This document shows, one piece after another, positions 1 through 9,224 of a DNA stretch of 38,335 nucleotides. The position numbers and the translations under genes were made by a program. This DNA comes from an uncultured Saprospiraceae bacterium. Its GTDB lineage: Bacteria; Bacteroidota; Bacteroidia; Chitinophagales; Saprospiraceae. The notes below the pieces were generated by a model. It did not search any database. It saw nothing but the letters and a program-made list of their open reading frames with translations, and was not told where the DNA came from. The stretch spans positions 1-38,335 of the forward strand of contig CALDYJ010000093.1 in the NCBI GenBank assembly GCA_937941095.1. The letters run 5' to 3'. Every line of letters begins with the position of its first letter. Position 1 is the stretch's first letter.

Positions 1-64
1 TACTCCAATCGTTAAGGTGAGTAAGTGGTTAAGGCTAAAGTTTTGTGTGTTCATTTGTTTTGTT

Positions 65-3000
65 TTACTTCAATACAAATATTGGTTTTTCTTTTTCTAG
101 TTGTTCCTCCGGAACATAGGGTGTCTGCTTCTTATTCGGAAATTCTGTTTTTACCAATTGAGGAACTCTTTGTTTTACAAAGTTGTACAGCTCTTCAAAG
201 TAGATGATCTTATCTTCTTTTGTATCCGCTTTTATCTTTCCAGATTTTCCATCTACTTCTTTTCCAGAGAAGGCCTCAAGCAGAGCTTTGGTAAAGGCAC
301 CATGGCCCCATTTTTTATTTTCAAAAGATTTTTCTCCAGCACTACAGGAAAGCATGGTGTTTAAATCAGTAGATGATTCCGCTAAGGCGGCAATCGCTTT
401 TGATAAATCAAAATCATCTGGACCTCCTGATTTTTCTCCTTCAGCAGGTGCATCGGTATTTGCAGCAGCACCAGCATAACACGCATCGATGAAAAGCATT
501 TTTTTGCAAGTCATCTCTTCCAGCCTCTCTACAATTTCTGTATCATAATCTAAGGTGAATGTTTTACGTAGAAGGTCGTAATCAGAAGCAGCTATCCTAA
601 ATTTTCCACGAGCACTTTTTAGTCCATGAGAAGAAATAAAGAGAATAAGCATGTCATCTTCAGATATTTCTTCTTCTACTAAGTTTTTTAAGTAAAGCTC
701 ATCCAGTTGTAACCTTAGACTTTGTGAGGTGGTGGATGCCTTTGTATTAAGGATGTTAATGTTGACTTCACTAAACAGTCCACCTTTTTGTGTTTGATAA
801 CTGTTGGCAAAATCTTCTGCGTCTTTACTGGTGAAACTCAAGTCCTCAAAAGGGACTCCAATGGCCAATAAAAACAACTTGCTTTTTCGTGGGCTGTAAG
901 TTACATGAATAGGTACTACTTCTGCTTCTCCAGCTTCGTTTTTTACTATTACCTTTATTTCGTTGTCACCGTTTATCAGCGGGATGACAGCTGCATATCG
1001 ATATCTTTTCTCTGTTTCTCCTTTTCCTACTAAACTCTCTGTTTCATATTTATCCTTTGGTACTTTTTCACCATTGATAAAAATGCTTATGTCTTCTTCG
1101 TAAATTTCCTTGTTGGATTTCAAACCAAACTTCATGGCAAACATCGGGGACTCTTCTTCGAAATCTGTACTTTCGAATACATCAGGTGTTAGCCATTCTA
1201 TGGATAGATTATCATCACTAGGAAATAGAAAATAACTTAAGTTTGGACCGCCTTTTCCTTTTTCGTTTTGCGATTTATTTTCTTTGCTGGGTTCTTCTTC
1301 AAAATCTTCAAAAGAATCGAAGGATTCCATCTTCATTTTTGCCTTGTATTTATCTCCACCTTTGAAGGTCTCTTCCCAGGCTCTGATTCCGATTTCAACT
1401 TCGTCTCCTAAAAAAACGTCTTCGACTTCAAATTCAAAAGTATAGGTCTTCTTTTCGCCGATGGATAAAGAGGAGATTTTAAAGGATTTTTCAGACAGGT
1501 TTTTTACTTTATATGGAAAGGAGAATTTAATGCCTACATTTTTAGCTACATCAGTACCGATGTTTTCCACTTCGATTTCCATGCTTATCTTTTCCTTACG
1601 CTTTGCTATTTTATTTCCTTCGGGAAGTTTGAACTGAACGTTTTTTATTTCTAATTGGGGCATTACTTCAGCCATGGATTCAATAGAAAAAGAAACAGGA
1701 GCTTTTTTAAATCCATTTGCGCCAATTAAAGATAATTCAAAGTTACTTTCTCCAGTAAGGATGTCTTCTTCTCCGAAAAAAGGAATAGAGAATTTTTTAG
1801 AGCTGTTTGCTGCGAGATAGCCTATTTTTACTTTTTTAAAATATTCTAAACCTTTCATGAGTTTAGTTCCTTCAATCATAGCTTCGGCATTGTAAAGCGG
1901 GACATCTCCATTGTTGGTTATTTGAAAAAATAAGTATGCTCTTTCAAGTTGCTCGATTGCTCCATTTTCGTTTTCATCTTTGAATTGCCCTTGCTCTAAT
2001 GAGATTTTATCGTTGTCAACATTTGTATTTGGTAAGTCATAAGATTTTAGCTTAATCACCCAAGCATCTTCTTCTAAGCCTTTGTTGGAAGCTGAATATC
2101 CTGCGACTATAAAACTACCATCATGAAGTTGCAAGACATCATTAGCTTCGTCTTGATTTTTTCCGCCAAGGAAATAAGGTTCAGATAATTTGTCTTCTCC
2201 GTTTTTGCTTAAAAAAGAAAGCCATAGTTTGTGTCTTTTTGCAGCACGTTCATGAGATCCAGTATACCCTGCCAGTAAATAGTCACCATAGAAAGTTTCT
2301 GCCATTGACCTACTTCCGTCTCTACCTCTCCCTCCATAAGGTTTGATTACTTTTTTATTTCCATTTTGATCCGTAATTAAAATGAATTTATCCTCTCTGG
2401 TATTGCGCTGTTCGGCAATTCCAGAAATGGTGAAACCTCCTTCTATGTTCTGGAGTATTTTTGTGCCGACGAGGGGATATTCTTCTTTGATGATTTGCTC
2501 CCAAAGGACCTCTCCATTAATTTCGAATTTTTGGATTACGAGGAAAGTGTTATCTCCTTCTTCTTTGTAGCCTACAGTTGTCATGCTTTGATCATGATTT
2601 ATACAAAGCGATAAAATGTTAGTAAAAGAAGGTCGAGTTTTCTCCCAGAGTATTTCTCCTTTGTCATCAAGACAGACAAGATATCCTTCTAGGTCTTTTT
2701 GTCCTACTGCGACGTAAACTTCATTTTCTAACTGAACGATGTCATTAAAGGCATCATCATTTCCACCACCACATATCAAGTCCCAAATAAATTCACCATA
2801 CTGATCTACTTTTACAATCCAGGCGTCTTTAGCACCTTTAGACTTAGCCCACTTAGAGGCTGTATATCCTGCTAGTAGGTAGGTCCCATCAAAAGCTTGC
2901 ACCAATGCTTTTGCTGCATCGTCTTCTGTACCACCGAAATTTGTATTTAATTTTGTATCACCTGATGGGTTAAGTCTTAGAAAAAAAAGATCGTTTTTTC

Positions 3001-3187
3001 TCCCGACTTTTGATTTGGTCTGACCTGCAATTGCAATGCCACCACCAAAATCTTCTATGATGTCTACTGCAGCATCTGCTCTTGCTCCACCATAGTATTT
3101 ATCCCAAGTTTTTTGTAGACTGGATTGACTATATGCTGAGGTACATATAAGGATTAGTACGCATACTAAAGGTAAGATTCTAGGCAT
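65..3187 (-). CDS. Secreted caspase-family (peptidase C14) protein with N-terminal propeller-like repeats
   Basis: Predicted exported cysteine peptidase of the caspase/metacaspase fold, 1040 aa from the start chosen here. The frame is open to 3232, but the Met at 3187 directly precedes a clean signal peptide (MPRILPLVCVLILICTSAYS), so I use it. Residues about 20-420 carry repeats of the form GG..DD/A...DG...AGYT.S....D.W..K, as in Bacteroidota propeller-type proteins. About 430-640 looks like Ig/CARDB-type beta domains, followed by an acidic linker. The caspase domain starts near residue 768 with KLFLLAIGV and has the catalytic His in SSHG (about H854) and Cys in DACYAG (about C903). It is the last gene of the sigma/anti-sigma/M48 run, about 108 bases after the M48 gene. 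The fold and catalytic dyad are clear; substrate and role are unknown. It could mediate envelope stress proteolysis or regulated death (inference). Confidence 0.9.
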   Translation of the reverse strand: MPRILPLVCVLILICTSAYSQSSLQKTWDKYYGGARADAAVDIIEDFGGGIAIAGQTKSKVGRKNDLFFLRLNPSGDTKLNTNFGGTEDDAAKALVQAFDGTYLLAGYTASKWAKSKGAKDAWIVKVDQYGEFIWDLICGGGNDDAFNDIVQLENEVYVAVGQKDLEGYLVCLDDKGEILWEKTRPSFTNILSLCINHDQSMTTVGYKEEGDNTFLVIQKFEINGEVLWEQIIKEEYPLVGTKILQNIEGGFTISGIAEQRNTREDKFILITDQNGNKKVIKPYGGRGRDGSRSMAETFYGDYLLAGYTGSHERAAKRHKLWLSFLSKNGEDKLSEPYFLGGKNQDEANDVLQLHDGSFIVAGYSASNKGLEEDAWVIKLKSYDLPNTNVDNDKISLEQGQFKDENENGAIEQLERAYLFFQITNNGDVPLYNAEAMIEGTKLMKGLEYFKKVKIGYLAANSSKKFSIPFFGEEDILTGESNFELSLIGANGFKKAPVSFSIESMAEVMPQLEIKNVQFKLPEGNKIAKRKEKISMEIEVENIGTDVAKNVGIKFSFPYKVKNLSEKSFKISSLSIGEKKTYTFEFEVEDVFLGDEVEIGIRAWEETFKGGDKYKAKMKMESFDSFEDFEEEPSKENKSQNEKGKGGPNLSYFLFPSDDNLSIEWLTPDVFESTDFEEESPMFAMKFGLKSNKEIYEEDISIFINGEKVPKDKYETESLVGKGETEKRYRYAAVIPLINGDNEIKVIVKNEAGEAEVVPIHVTYSPRKSKLFLLAIGVPFEDLSFTSKDAEDFANSYQTQKGGLFSEVNINILNTKASTTSQSLRLQLDELYLKNLVEEEISEDDMLILFISSHGLKSARGKFRIAASDYDLLRKTFTLDYDTEIVERLEEMTCKKMLFIDACYAGAAANTDAPAEGEKSGGPDDFDLSKAIAALAESSTDLNTMLSCSAGEKSFENKKWGHGAFTKALLEAFSGKEVDGKSGKIKADTKEDKIIYFEELYNFVKQRVPQLVKTEFPNKKQTPYVPEEQLEKEKPIFVLK

Positions 3188-3295
3188 TTTGTATGTAGAC
3201 TTCGTTCTGTCCCATAAATATACCATTTGCAATTTATAATAAGGCTACTAAAAGAGAATTCCCTAAAGTTAAAATATACCCTAAATTGGTTTGAA

Positions 3296-4873
3296 TCAGT
3301 AGTTATATTGGTATTTTACCCATTCGAATAACCTTGTAGAATTTTGGTTTACGTGAAAAACACTCCCATTTTCTTCACATACCAAAAATGTACCTTTAGT
3401 GGTATTAAGGCTTTGTATTTTTTTATCTTCAGTAAACTCACTTTTTAAGTCTAAATTTTTCGCTTGTTTAATTTTTTGCATGGAGAATTTAAGCATTCCT
3501 TCCTCAACAAATTTGAAAACCATCGAATTTCTTTTCTTGCTAATGTTTACTTCTAATTGATCTTCTTCGTGTAAAGTGATTTTCTTTCCTTTGATTACAT
3601 TTCGAAGTAGATTTACTTCATCAATTACCTGGGTGTCATCAATAGGTGCGATACAACTGTAATCCTCCGCGGCACCACATTCTCCTTCGAGATAAATTCT
3701 TTCATTGTACTTTGCCATGTAGGCAAGGAAAGGAAATTTACTCTTAGATAAAGATTTTAATAAATCTGCAGCTTCAGTGTTTGTAGATTTTGCATAAGCA
3801 ATGGCTAAAGCCAGTTGAGCACGTTGATTGTGAAGCTCGGAAGCTTCTAAATCACCTCTTACATTCATTGCTTTTTGATGGTAATGATTTATTGCTCCAG
3901 AATAATCTTCTAAAAGTGTTTTGACACAAATAATGTTGATGTCAGCTAAAAAATAAGTTTGATCCATAGAAAGAGCTTCATTTAAACTGTTTAATGCTCT
4001 TGTTAAAAATTTTATTCTGACCCTCTTTTCAGTACTAGCCATGTCTTTTCCCCCTATATCTGTTTTTGGTTTTTTGATTCTGGCATTTTGATCAATTTCA
4101 AAGGGGTAGAGGTAGAAATCATAATCTTTCTCAGAAAAGGTCATGGCTTGCATAGCGTAACAAACGCCTAAGTTATTATAGATTTCACTGCCTTGATAGT
4201 ATTCTAAAATCTTTTCGTAACAAGCCGCTGCAAATTTAAATTCGCCTATGCTGCTCAAATAAGCAGCTACCTCATAAATTTGAACAAGATCTTTTACAAT
4301 GCTTGCAACCTCATCAGCAGTATGTATTCTTTCTTGTTTGCTTGGATAATTTGCAATGTGATCATCTAGTTGATAAGTATCGTAAAGTTTTTCTATAAGT
4401 TTACCTACGATACCTTCTGTTTTATAACCGGCTAAATAAGCATTAAAAGCTCCGGAGATATCAGCTCCTTTTTCTAGTTTGTGGCTACCTTCGTAATGTT
4501 TATGGTAGGCCATATAACTCGTCTGTTGTTTGTTTTGAATGATTTCCATTTGAAAACTATGGGTCAATTCGTGACCAAGTATAAAAGCCAGCGCACTTAA
4601 GGAATCTTGACCAAACTCTCTACAAATTTCATAAGCTTTCTTTTCTAAAATGATTTCGTTTTTCAATGGATAAAAAGCTGCCACTGCTTTCATTTCATCT
4701 TTTACAACTACTTTCGGTGCTGTAAAACTCAGGCGTTTGTTATTGGTGACCTTAAATAGTCTTTCTAAAATCTCCTGACTGACTTGGCGCATTTGTTCTA
4801 GCTCACTCGCTGTGTTACTTTTAGCAATAAAAGTTAAGTTTAATAAAACAAATAAAATAATTATCCTTTGCAT
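3296..4873 (-). CDS. Secreted M48-like zinc metallopeptidase with TPR region
   Basis: 525 aa. It begins with a signal peptide (about residues 1-19). The zinc-binding HELTH motif is at residues 101-105 within a hydrophobic helix, and a downstream EKGAD motif (about 134-138) supplies the likely third ligand Glu, as in M48 (Ste24/HtpX-like) peptidases without the membrane spans. Residues about 205-400 contain TPR-like helical pairs, including NNLGVCYAMQ. The C-terminal 100 residues show no family I recognise. It sits 29 bases after the anti-sigma-like gene and before the caspase gene, same strand, so probably one operon. M48 proteins with TPRs (BepA type) act in periplasmic outer-membrane protein quality control. 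That role is an analogy only. Confidence 0.85.
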   Translation of the reverse strand: MQRIIILFVLLNLTFIAKSNTASELEQMRQVSQEILERLFKVTNNKRLSFTAPKVVVKDEMKAVAAFYPLKNEIILEKKAYEICREFGQDSLSALAFILGHELTHSFQMEIIQNKQQTSYMAYHKHYEGSHKLEKGADISGAFNAYLAGYKTEGIVGKLIEKLYDTYQLDDHIANYPSKQERIHTADEVASIVKDLVQIYEVAAYLSSIGEFKFAAACYEKILEYYQGSEIYNNLGVCYAMQAMTFSEKDYDFYLYPFEIDQNARIKKPKTDIGGKDMASTEKRVRIKFLTRALNSLNEALSMDQTYFLADINIICVKTLLEDYSGAINHYHQKAMNVRGDLEASELHNQRAQLALAIAYAKSTNTEAADLLKSLSKSKFPFLAYMAKYNERIYLEGECGAAEDYSCIAPIDDTQVIDEVNLLRNVIKGKKITLHEEDQLEVNISKKRNSMVFKFVEEGMLKFSMQKIKQAKNLDLKSEFTEDKKIQSLNTTKGTFLVCEENGSVFHVNQNSTRLFEWVKYQYNY

Positions 4874-4902
4874 ACTTCTAGTTTGTTGTTGACGCTTATT
4901 AA

Positions 4903-5736
4903 TTATTTTGCAAACGCAATCATGGTTTGAATGGCTTGCTTGTCCGTGTTTGAAAAATTAGGATTATTTAAAATGCCTTTTAGTAAATTTTTAGCGCTGC
5001 TTCGATTAGCTCCATCATCTTGTTTTAATAAGCAAAGGGCCTTGTTGTATTTTAGCCAGTGCATTTGTTCAAAATTTTTATCCTGCTCTACGGTAGTAAA
5101 TTGTTTCACTGCATCGGCATATTTGCCCATATTCATCATGTTCAAGCCGAGGTAGTATCTTGCTGTATTGTCTTCTCCATACCTTGTCAGGTATTCCGAT
5201 AAAACTTTTTGAGAACTAGAGAAATCGCCTTTTTTGTAAGATTCCATTGCCAGTTTGAGGCTGTCTTTTTTATTTTTTTCTGTATCAGCCATTCCAAAAG
5301 ATACTAGGTTCGCTATGATGTCATCAACTTGTTGGGTGTTCTTTTTAAAGCAGGTAGCCATCAGATCTGTATTTGAACTTGTTTTTTCTTTGTTCATAAA
5401 GAATAAAGCGCCTACTAAGAAAGCTAATGCCGCAGCCAAATACAAAATTCTCATTTTGCCATTTTTCTTTTTTTGATTATTTCCTTGTTCCATGTTAATT
5501 AATTTTGATTGGTCTTTTTTGAAAAAATCTTGCTCTTTTAAGTTGTTGTGTATTGAAGAGACTTTGTCTTTAATCTTTTCTTTTTGGTGATGATTTATGC
5601 CTCCTTTTAATTGGTTCACTAAATCATATTCACTTTTAAAATTAGCATTTTCGATAAGTCTTTTTTCAAAAGCTGCTTTTTCTAGAGGGTTTAATTCTCC
5701 TTTTAAGTACTTATCTATTATGTCTAAATGATCCAT
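4903..5736 (-). CDS. Single-span TPR protein in anti-sigma position
   Basis: 277 aa. The N-terminal stretch (IIDKYLKGELNPLEKAAFEKRL) matches the start of Bacteroidota anti-sigma-like proteins. Residues about 1-94 would be cytoplasmic, one transmembrane helix lies at about 95-114 (MRILYLAAALAFLVGALFFM), and residues 150-277 hold TPR-like repeats (YKKGDFSSSQKVLSEYL, ARYYLGLNMMNMGKYADAVKQF) that would face the periplasm. It starts 42 bases after the ECF sigma gene, and a copy of the shared promoter motif (5741-5776) lies in that gap. Position, topology and N-terminal motif suggest it binds and restrains the sigma factor. No zinc-binding anti-sigma motif is visible, so this is inference. The ATG is only a few bases after the predicted transcription start, so the mRNA may be nearly leaderless. 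Confidence 0.82.
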   Translation of the reverse strand: MDHLDIIDKYLKGELNPLEKAAFEKRLIENANFKSEYDLVNQLKGGINHHQKEKIKDKVSSIHNNLKEQDFFKKDQSKLINMEQGNNQKKKNGKMRILYLAAALAFLVGALFFMNKEKTSSNTDLMATCFKKNTQQVDDIIANLVSFGMADTEKNKKDSLKLAMESYKKGDFSSSQKVLSEYLTRYGEDNTARYYLGLNMMNMGKYADAVKQFTTVEQDKNFEQMHWLKYNKALCLLKQDDGANRSSAKNLLKGILNNPNFSNTDKQAIQTMIAFAK

Positions 5737-5740
5737 GTTT

Positions 5741-5776
5741 TTGCCTATTTATTGCTAAAAAAAGAAAAGGTTATCA
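5741..5776 (-). promoter_or_regulatory. Predicted ECF promoter, copy A (anti-sigma gene)
   Basis: On the minus strand TGATAACC (5776 to 5769) is followed after 13 bases by GCAATAAATAGGC, and the anti-sigma-like ATG is at 5736. The same two blocks at the same spacing occur before the genes at 6511 and 9319. It overlaps the 3' end of the sigma gene. Confidence 0.6.
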
Positions 5777-5778
5777 GT

Positions 5779-6312
5779 TTAAGCTAAATTTTTTAATTTT
5801 TTCATGCAGCGATGCTTCTTGACCTTGATAAAATCTAAACTGTAGTCCATTATTTGAGCAATTTCCTTTAGAGATTTATTGTCATAATAAAAGGCAGTAA
5901 TGACTTTCTGACAATCTTCTCCAATTTTAGCAAAGGCATTACTCAATTTTTTTTCTTGCTCTGTAGCCAGATCATTCCATTCCTCTTCTTCAATTTCTTG
6001 AGGGATTGGCATAGTTAATTTTGATTTATTGATCGATTTTTTTTGTCGGAGCAGGTAAAGCCATTTCTTATAAGCTATGGAATACAGATAAGTTCCAATT
6101 GTAGCAGTCAGTTGAAAACCAGGTTTTGAAACATTGTGTAGGAGGGTGACGATGGTTTCTTGAAACAGGTCTTCAGCATCTTCATCATGGCCATTGTTTT
6201 TGTTGACCATATTCCTGATTTTGAGGTAATGGTCTTTATACAAGGAGGTGATGGCAGCAGAGTCCTGTTTAATTAATTGTTTAAGCAATTCGTCTTGGTT
6301 AGATTTTAACAT
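5779..6312 (-). CDS. ECF-family RNA polymerase sigma factor
   Basis: 177 aa, the usual length for an ECF sigma factor. Region 2 spans about residues 18-70 with the core-binding/-10 segment DAEDLFQETIVTLLHNV. Region 4 spans about 120-175 with a helix-turn-helix (SLKEIAQIMDYSLDFIKVKKHRCMKKLK). It heads a minus-strand run of sigma, TPR membrane protein, M48 peptidase and caspase, and is divergent from the FISUMP gene. I see no copy of the TGATAACC/GCAAT motif directly before this gene, so autoregulation may act on the downstream genes only. Family assignment is secure. The target promoters are inferred from the motif shared by three transcription units in this window. Confidence 0.93.
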   Translation of the reverse strand: MLKSNQDELLKQLIKQDSAAITSLYKDHYLKIRNMVNKNNGHDEDAEDLFQETIVTLLHNVSKPGFQLTATIGTYLYSIAYKKWLYLLRQKKSINKSKLTMPIPQEIEEEEWNDLATEQEKKLSNAFAKIGEDCQKVITAFYYDNKSLKEIAQIMDYSLDFIKVKKHRCMKKLKNLA

Positions 6313-6432
6313 GGTGTTTACCTTGTTAAATAAAGGTAAGAAAGGATTGATAAACTTTACAGCATATGAAACTTTATAATTTTATTTCTAATCATATACA
6401 GTGCAAGCTTTGATGTTTAGGCCCTAATTAGG

Positions 6433-6469
6433 TGATAACCTTTTTTGACATATGCAATTAACTATTAAT
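6433..6469 (+). promoter_or_regulatory. Predicted ECF promoter, copy C (FISUMP operon)
   Basis: TGATAACC at 6433-6440 is followed 13 bases later by GCAATTAACTATT, giving a short leader before the ATG at 6511. The upstream block is identical in copies A and B. The downstream block agrees in GCAAT and then diverges. Confidence 0.55.
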
Positions 6470-6510
6470 AATTGTCATGATATTAAATTTCATCACTTAA
6501 AACTATAAAA

Positions 6511-7656
6511 ATGAACATCAAATATTTAATGCTTAGTTTAATTATATCAACATCATATTTTCACCTGAATGCTCAGTCTTTCACAGATGCAAGAGATAAC
6601 AAGTCTTATAGCTATACAAAGGTGAATAACATCTATTGGTTTACCGAAAATTTAAACCATAAATTAAATGAATCTTGGTGTTACAATGATCAAGAGTCAA
6701 ATGCCAGTCTCCATGGCAGACTTTACACATTTGAAGTGGCAAAAGAGGTTTGTCCTAATGGATGGAGGCTTCCTACTGCAGATGAAATTATTGGTAGAAC
6801 AAGTAATGGGAATATATGGAATAATCATGCTAAGAAATTGAATCCTTCTTTTTCTGGTTACAGAAGAACAAAGAACGGTGGGGAATTTAGAGGTCAAAGT
6901 GAAAGATTTGCAATTTGGGGAGAGGATGAAGGTAATGGAGTTATGGCAACAAACTACCAAGGCAGCGATAGGTTTGATTGTGATTTTGTTTCTGGAGGAT
7001 TCGGTTTGAGTGTCCGCTGTGTAGCTGATCAAATACCAACTAAGAGTAAAAATGATAATCTTTCTTTTGCGGACAAGAAGAATGCAAAAGTGATAGAATA
7101 TTTAAAAGCATTTAAACTGAATAAAGAAAGTGTTTCAAAAGAAATGATTGCATATGATGGTGTGTATGCTAAGCTCGGGGATCAATATTATGAGCTAAAG
7201 GAAAACGAGATGTATAAACATCATTTCATTTTTCCTAATGAAGGGTATAAAAATCGATACAGTTTTTTTGGCAAGTACCCAAGAGTATTTTACACAAGAA
7301 CTGCAAATCGAACCAGTATGAAAGACCTTCCTAAAACTTTTGTTTTAAAAGGGTCGCAGTTTACAGATGAAAACATGGTCACGTTGACGGTTAATCCACT
7401 TGAGATTGTAAAGCTTTCAAGTAATCAATATTTTCATTCAGGGGGATCCAGCTGGTATGAAGAAGGCTATGGATTTCTTCCAAAATGGGATAGAAACGAA
7501 GAGGAATATGAAACCGTAAATTTCAAAAAGAAAAAAATAGGAGAGGGGCATTACGAAATTCTTATTGTAGGTGATTTTGGCTCCTCTAATTCGTTCGTCA
7601 TTACTTGCAAGGATAAGATTTGGATTTTCTCAAACAATGATCATTTAAACAATTAA
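6511..7656 (+). CDS. Exported FISUMP-domain protein with a C-terminal module shared with the next gene
   Basis: 381 aa with an N-terminal signal peptide (about 1-21). Residues about 22-173 are a FISUMP (Fibrobacter succinogenes major paralogous) domain, recognised by YWFTENLNHK, CPNGWRLPTADE and a final GLSVRCVAD. From about residue 200 a second domain begins (YDGVYAKLGD ... LKGSQFTDENM ... FKKKKIGEGHYEILIVGDF). It resembles the C-terminal part of the metalloprotease encoded 3 bases downstream. FISUMP domains occur on Bacteroidota surface or secreted proteins and have no agreed biochemical role. No lipobox or T9SS C-terminal domain is visible. The gene is preceded by a predicted ECF promoter and likely forms an operon with the next gene. 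Confidence 0.85.
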   Translation: MNIKYLMLSLIISTSYFHLNAQSFTDARDNKSYSYTKVNNIYWFTENLNHKLNESWCYNDQESNASLHGRLYTFEVAKEVCPNGWRLPTADEIIGRTSNGNIWNNHAKKLNPSFSGYRRTKNGGEFRGQSERFAIWGEDEGNGVMATNYQGSDRFDCDFVSGGFGLSVRCVADQIPTKSKNDNLSFADKKNAKVIEYLKAFKLNKESVSKEMIAYDGVYAKLGDQYYELKENEMYKHHFIFPNEGYKNRYSFFGKYPRVFYTRTANRTSMKDLPKTFVLKGSQFTDENMVTLTVNPLEIVKLSSNQYFHSGGSSWYEEGYGFLPKWDRNEEEYETVNFKKKKIGEGHYEILIVGDFGSSNSFVITCKDKIWIFSNNDHLNN

Positions 7657-7659
7657 ATT

Positions 7660-9138
7660 ATGTATAGGATATTATTAATGTTCAGCCTCAATCTACTTTG
7701 TACTACTTTACTATTTTCTCAAATAATTTTTTGTGATGTACGAGTACAAGGTGATGAAGTAGTTTATGTCCCAGAAACTAGCCTTATAAACGAAATAGGA
7801 AAAGATTTGATTGTTCCTGTTTATTTTCATACATCGGAAAAGAACAAAGGGACTGTTTATTTCGAAAACATCATCATGGAATTGAATAATAGGTTTGGAG
7901 GTGTTTTTGTCTTTGAATTAAAAGGATATTCAAACATCAGTAATGCTTTATCTGGCTCTTTGAATAACTTAGAAAAAGTGAATTCAAAGCATCAAGTAAA
8001 TCAAATGAATGTTTATTTATTTCAAAATAACGGAGACCTCAAAGGAAGAGCGACTTTCCCTGGAGCAGCCACCTCTTATGTAACTGTTTTTGATTCAGAT
8101 CATCAAATAGAAAGTTTTGACATGAACAACTTAGTGCATGAAATTGGACATTATTTTGGATTGCTACATACTTTTAGCAAAAAATTTGGTAAGGAAGAAG
8201 TTATAGATAGATCTAAGTCTCATGAAACGGGCGACTTGTTGACAGATACGCCAGCTGAATACAATACCATTATTGTTAAAAATAAATTTAATGGGAATGA
8301 AATTAGTAATCCTACGATACTTAGTCATGATTGCAGTAAGATATGCGGGGAGAAAAGTCGAACAAAGTTATATAAACACTCAGACTCTAAAATGGAGAAA
8401 TGGGATGATTTTCCTATTAAAGATCATAAAGGAAATAGCTATGGGGTCTTGCCAAATAATTACATGTCTTATGTCATTAAAGGTTGCGAGGAACATCAAT
8501 TCCATTTTACTAATGGACAAAAAAGGAGGATGACTCATTTTTACAAGAAGTTCAGAGAAGAAGAGTATGCTACAAAAATACCTGAACCTATAATAGAAGT
8601 GCCGGATTCTTCATCAGATTTGTATAGAAAAGTTAATAGAAGAATTGTAACTCCTTCCGAAATGGAATTTGATGGAGTTTATGCACAGGATTCAAAAGGC
8701 TATAAAGAAGTTCTTTACAATAAAGCTAGGAAGGCACATTATGTATACTGTATTGGTTCTTCACCATGGAATTATCCAAAAGTTAATTTCTTATTGGACC
8801 TTGATCTTACGGAATTTACGAATGCACCCAAAGTTGTCAAATTGGTCGGCTCTCATTTTACAAATGAAGGAATGAATGAATTGAAAATTAGTAGCTTGGA
8901 ACACTTCAAATCTGGCTTAGGAAATATGATGAATGCATTAAATGAGACTTGGAGAGATGGAGAAAGAATATTTATTCCGAGGTTTGATACAAAAGAAAGA
9001 GCGTATGAACAATTGGAATTTAAAAAGAGAAAAGTTTCTGATAATGAATATGAACTTCTTTTGGTTTCTGAATTAGTAAGTGGGAAAGAATACATTATTC
9101 ATTCCAAAGAACACTTTTGGGTTTTCAAAGTAAGGTAA
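7660..9138 (+). CDS. Secreted M43-like (pappalysin/cytophagalysin type) metzincin
   Basis: 492 aa with a signal peptide (about 1-20). The extended metzincin zinc motif HEIGHYFGLLH is at residues 160-170, with H160, H164 and H170 as ligands and E161 as the catalytic base. A Met-turn (NNYMSY, Met about 269) follows, and DTPAEYN plus Cys residues between them fit peptidase family M43. Residues about 335-492 are a separate module that matches the C-terminal part of the preceding FISUMP protein (DGVYAQ, LVGSHFTNEGM, LEFKKRKVSDNEYELLL). The start is 3 bases after the previous stop, so co-translation is likely, and a strong terminator follows at 9159. All catalytic residues are present; the natural substrate is unknown. 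Confidence 0.9.
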   Translation: MYRILLMFSLNLLCTTLLFSQIIFCDVRVQGDEVVYVPETSLINEIGKDLIVPVYFHTSEKNKGTVYFENIIMELNNRFGGVFVFELKGYSNISNALSGSLNNLEKVNSKHQVNQMNVYLFQNNGDLKGRATFPGAATSYVTVFDSDHQIESFDMNNLVHEIGHYFGLLHTFSKKFGKEEVIDRSKSHETGDLLTDTPAEYNTIIVKNKFNGNEISNPTILSHDCSKICGEKSRTKLYKHSDSKMEKWDDFPIKDHKGNSYGVLPNNYMSYVIKGCEEHQFHFTNGQKRRMTHFYKKFREEEYATKIPEPIIEVPDSSSDLYRKVNRRIVTPSEMEFDGVYAQDSKGYKEVLYNKARKAHYVYCIGSSPWNYPKVNFLLDLDLTEFTNAPKVVKLVGSHFTNEGMNELKISSLEHFKSGLGNMMNALNETWRDGERIFIPRFDTKERAYEQLEFKKRKVSDNEYELLLVSELVSGKEYIIHSKEHFWVFKVR

Positions 9139-9158
9139 GTTGGTTTAATGCCATCATA

Positions 9159-9195
9159 AAAAGTCATTACCTCTTAGAGGCAATGACTTTTTTTA
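9159..9195 (+). terminator. Intrinsic terminator after the metzincin gene
   Basis: Arms AAAGTCATTACCTC and GAGGCAATGACTTT flank a 3-base loop, with one mismatch in the stem, and a T-run follows. It lies 20 bases after the stop at 9138 and separates this unit from the gene at 9319. Confidence 0.85.
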
Positions 9196-9224
9196 TTTCT
9201 ATTCTCCATAATTATTCATTCAGG

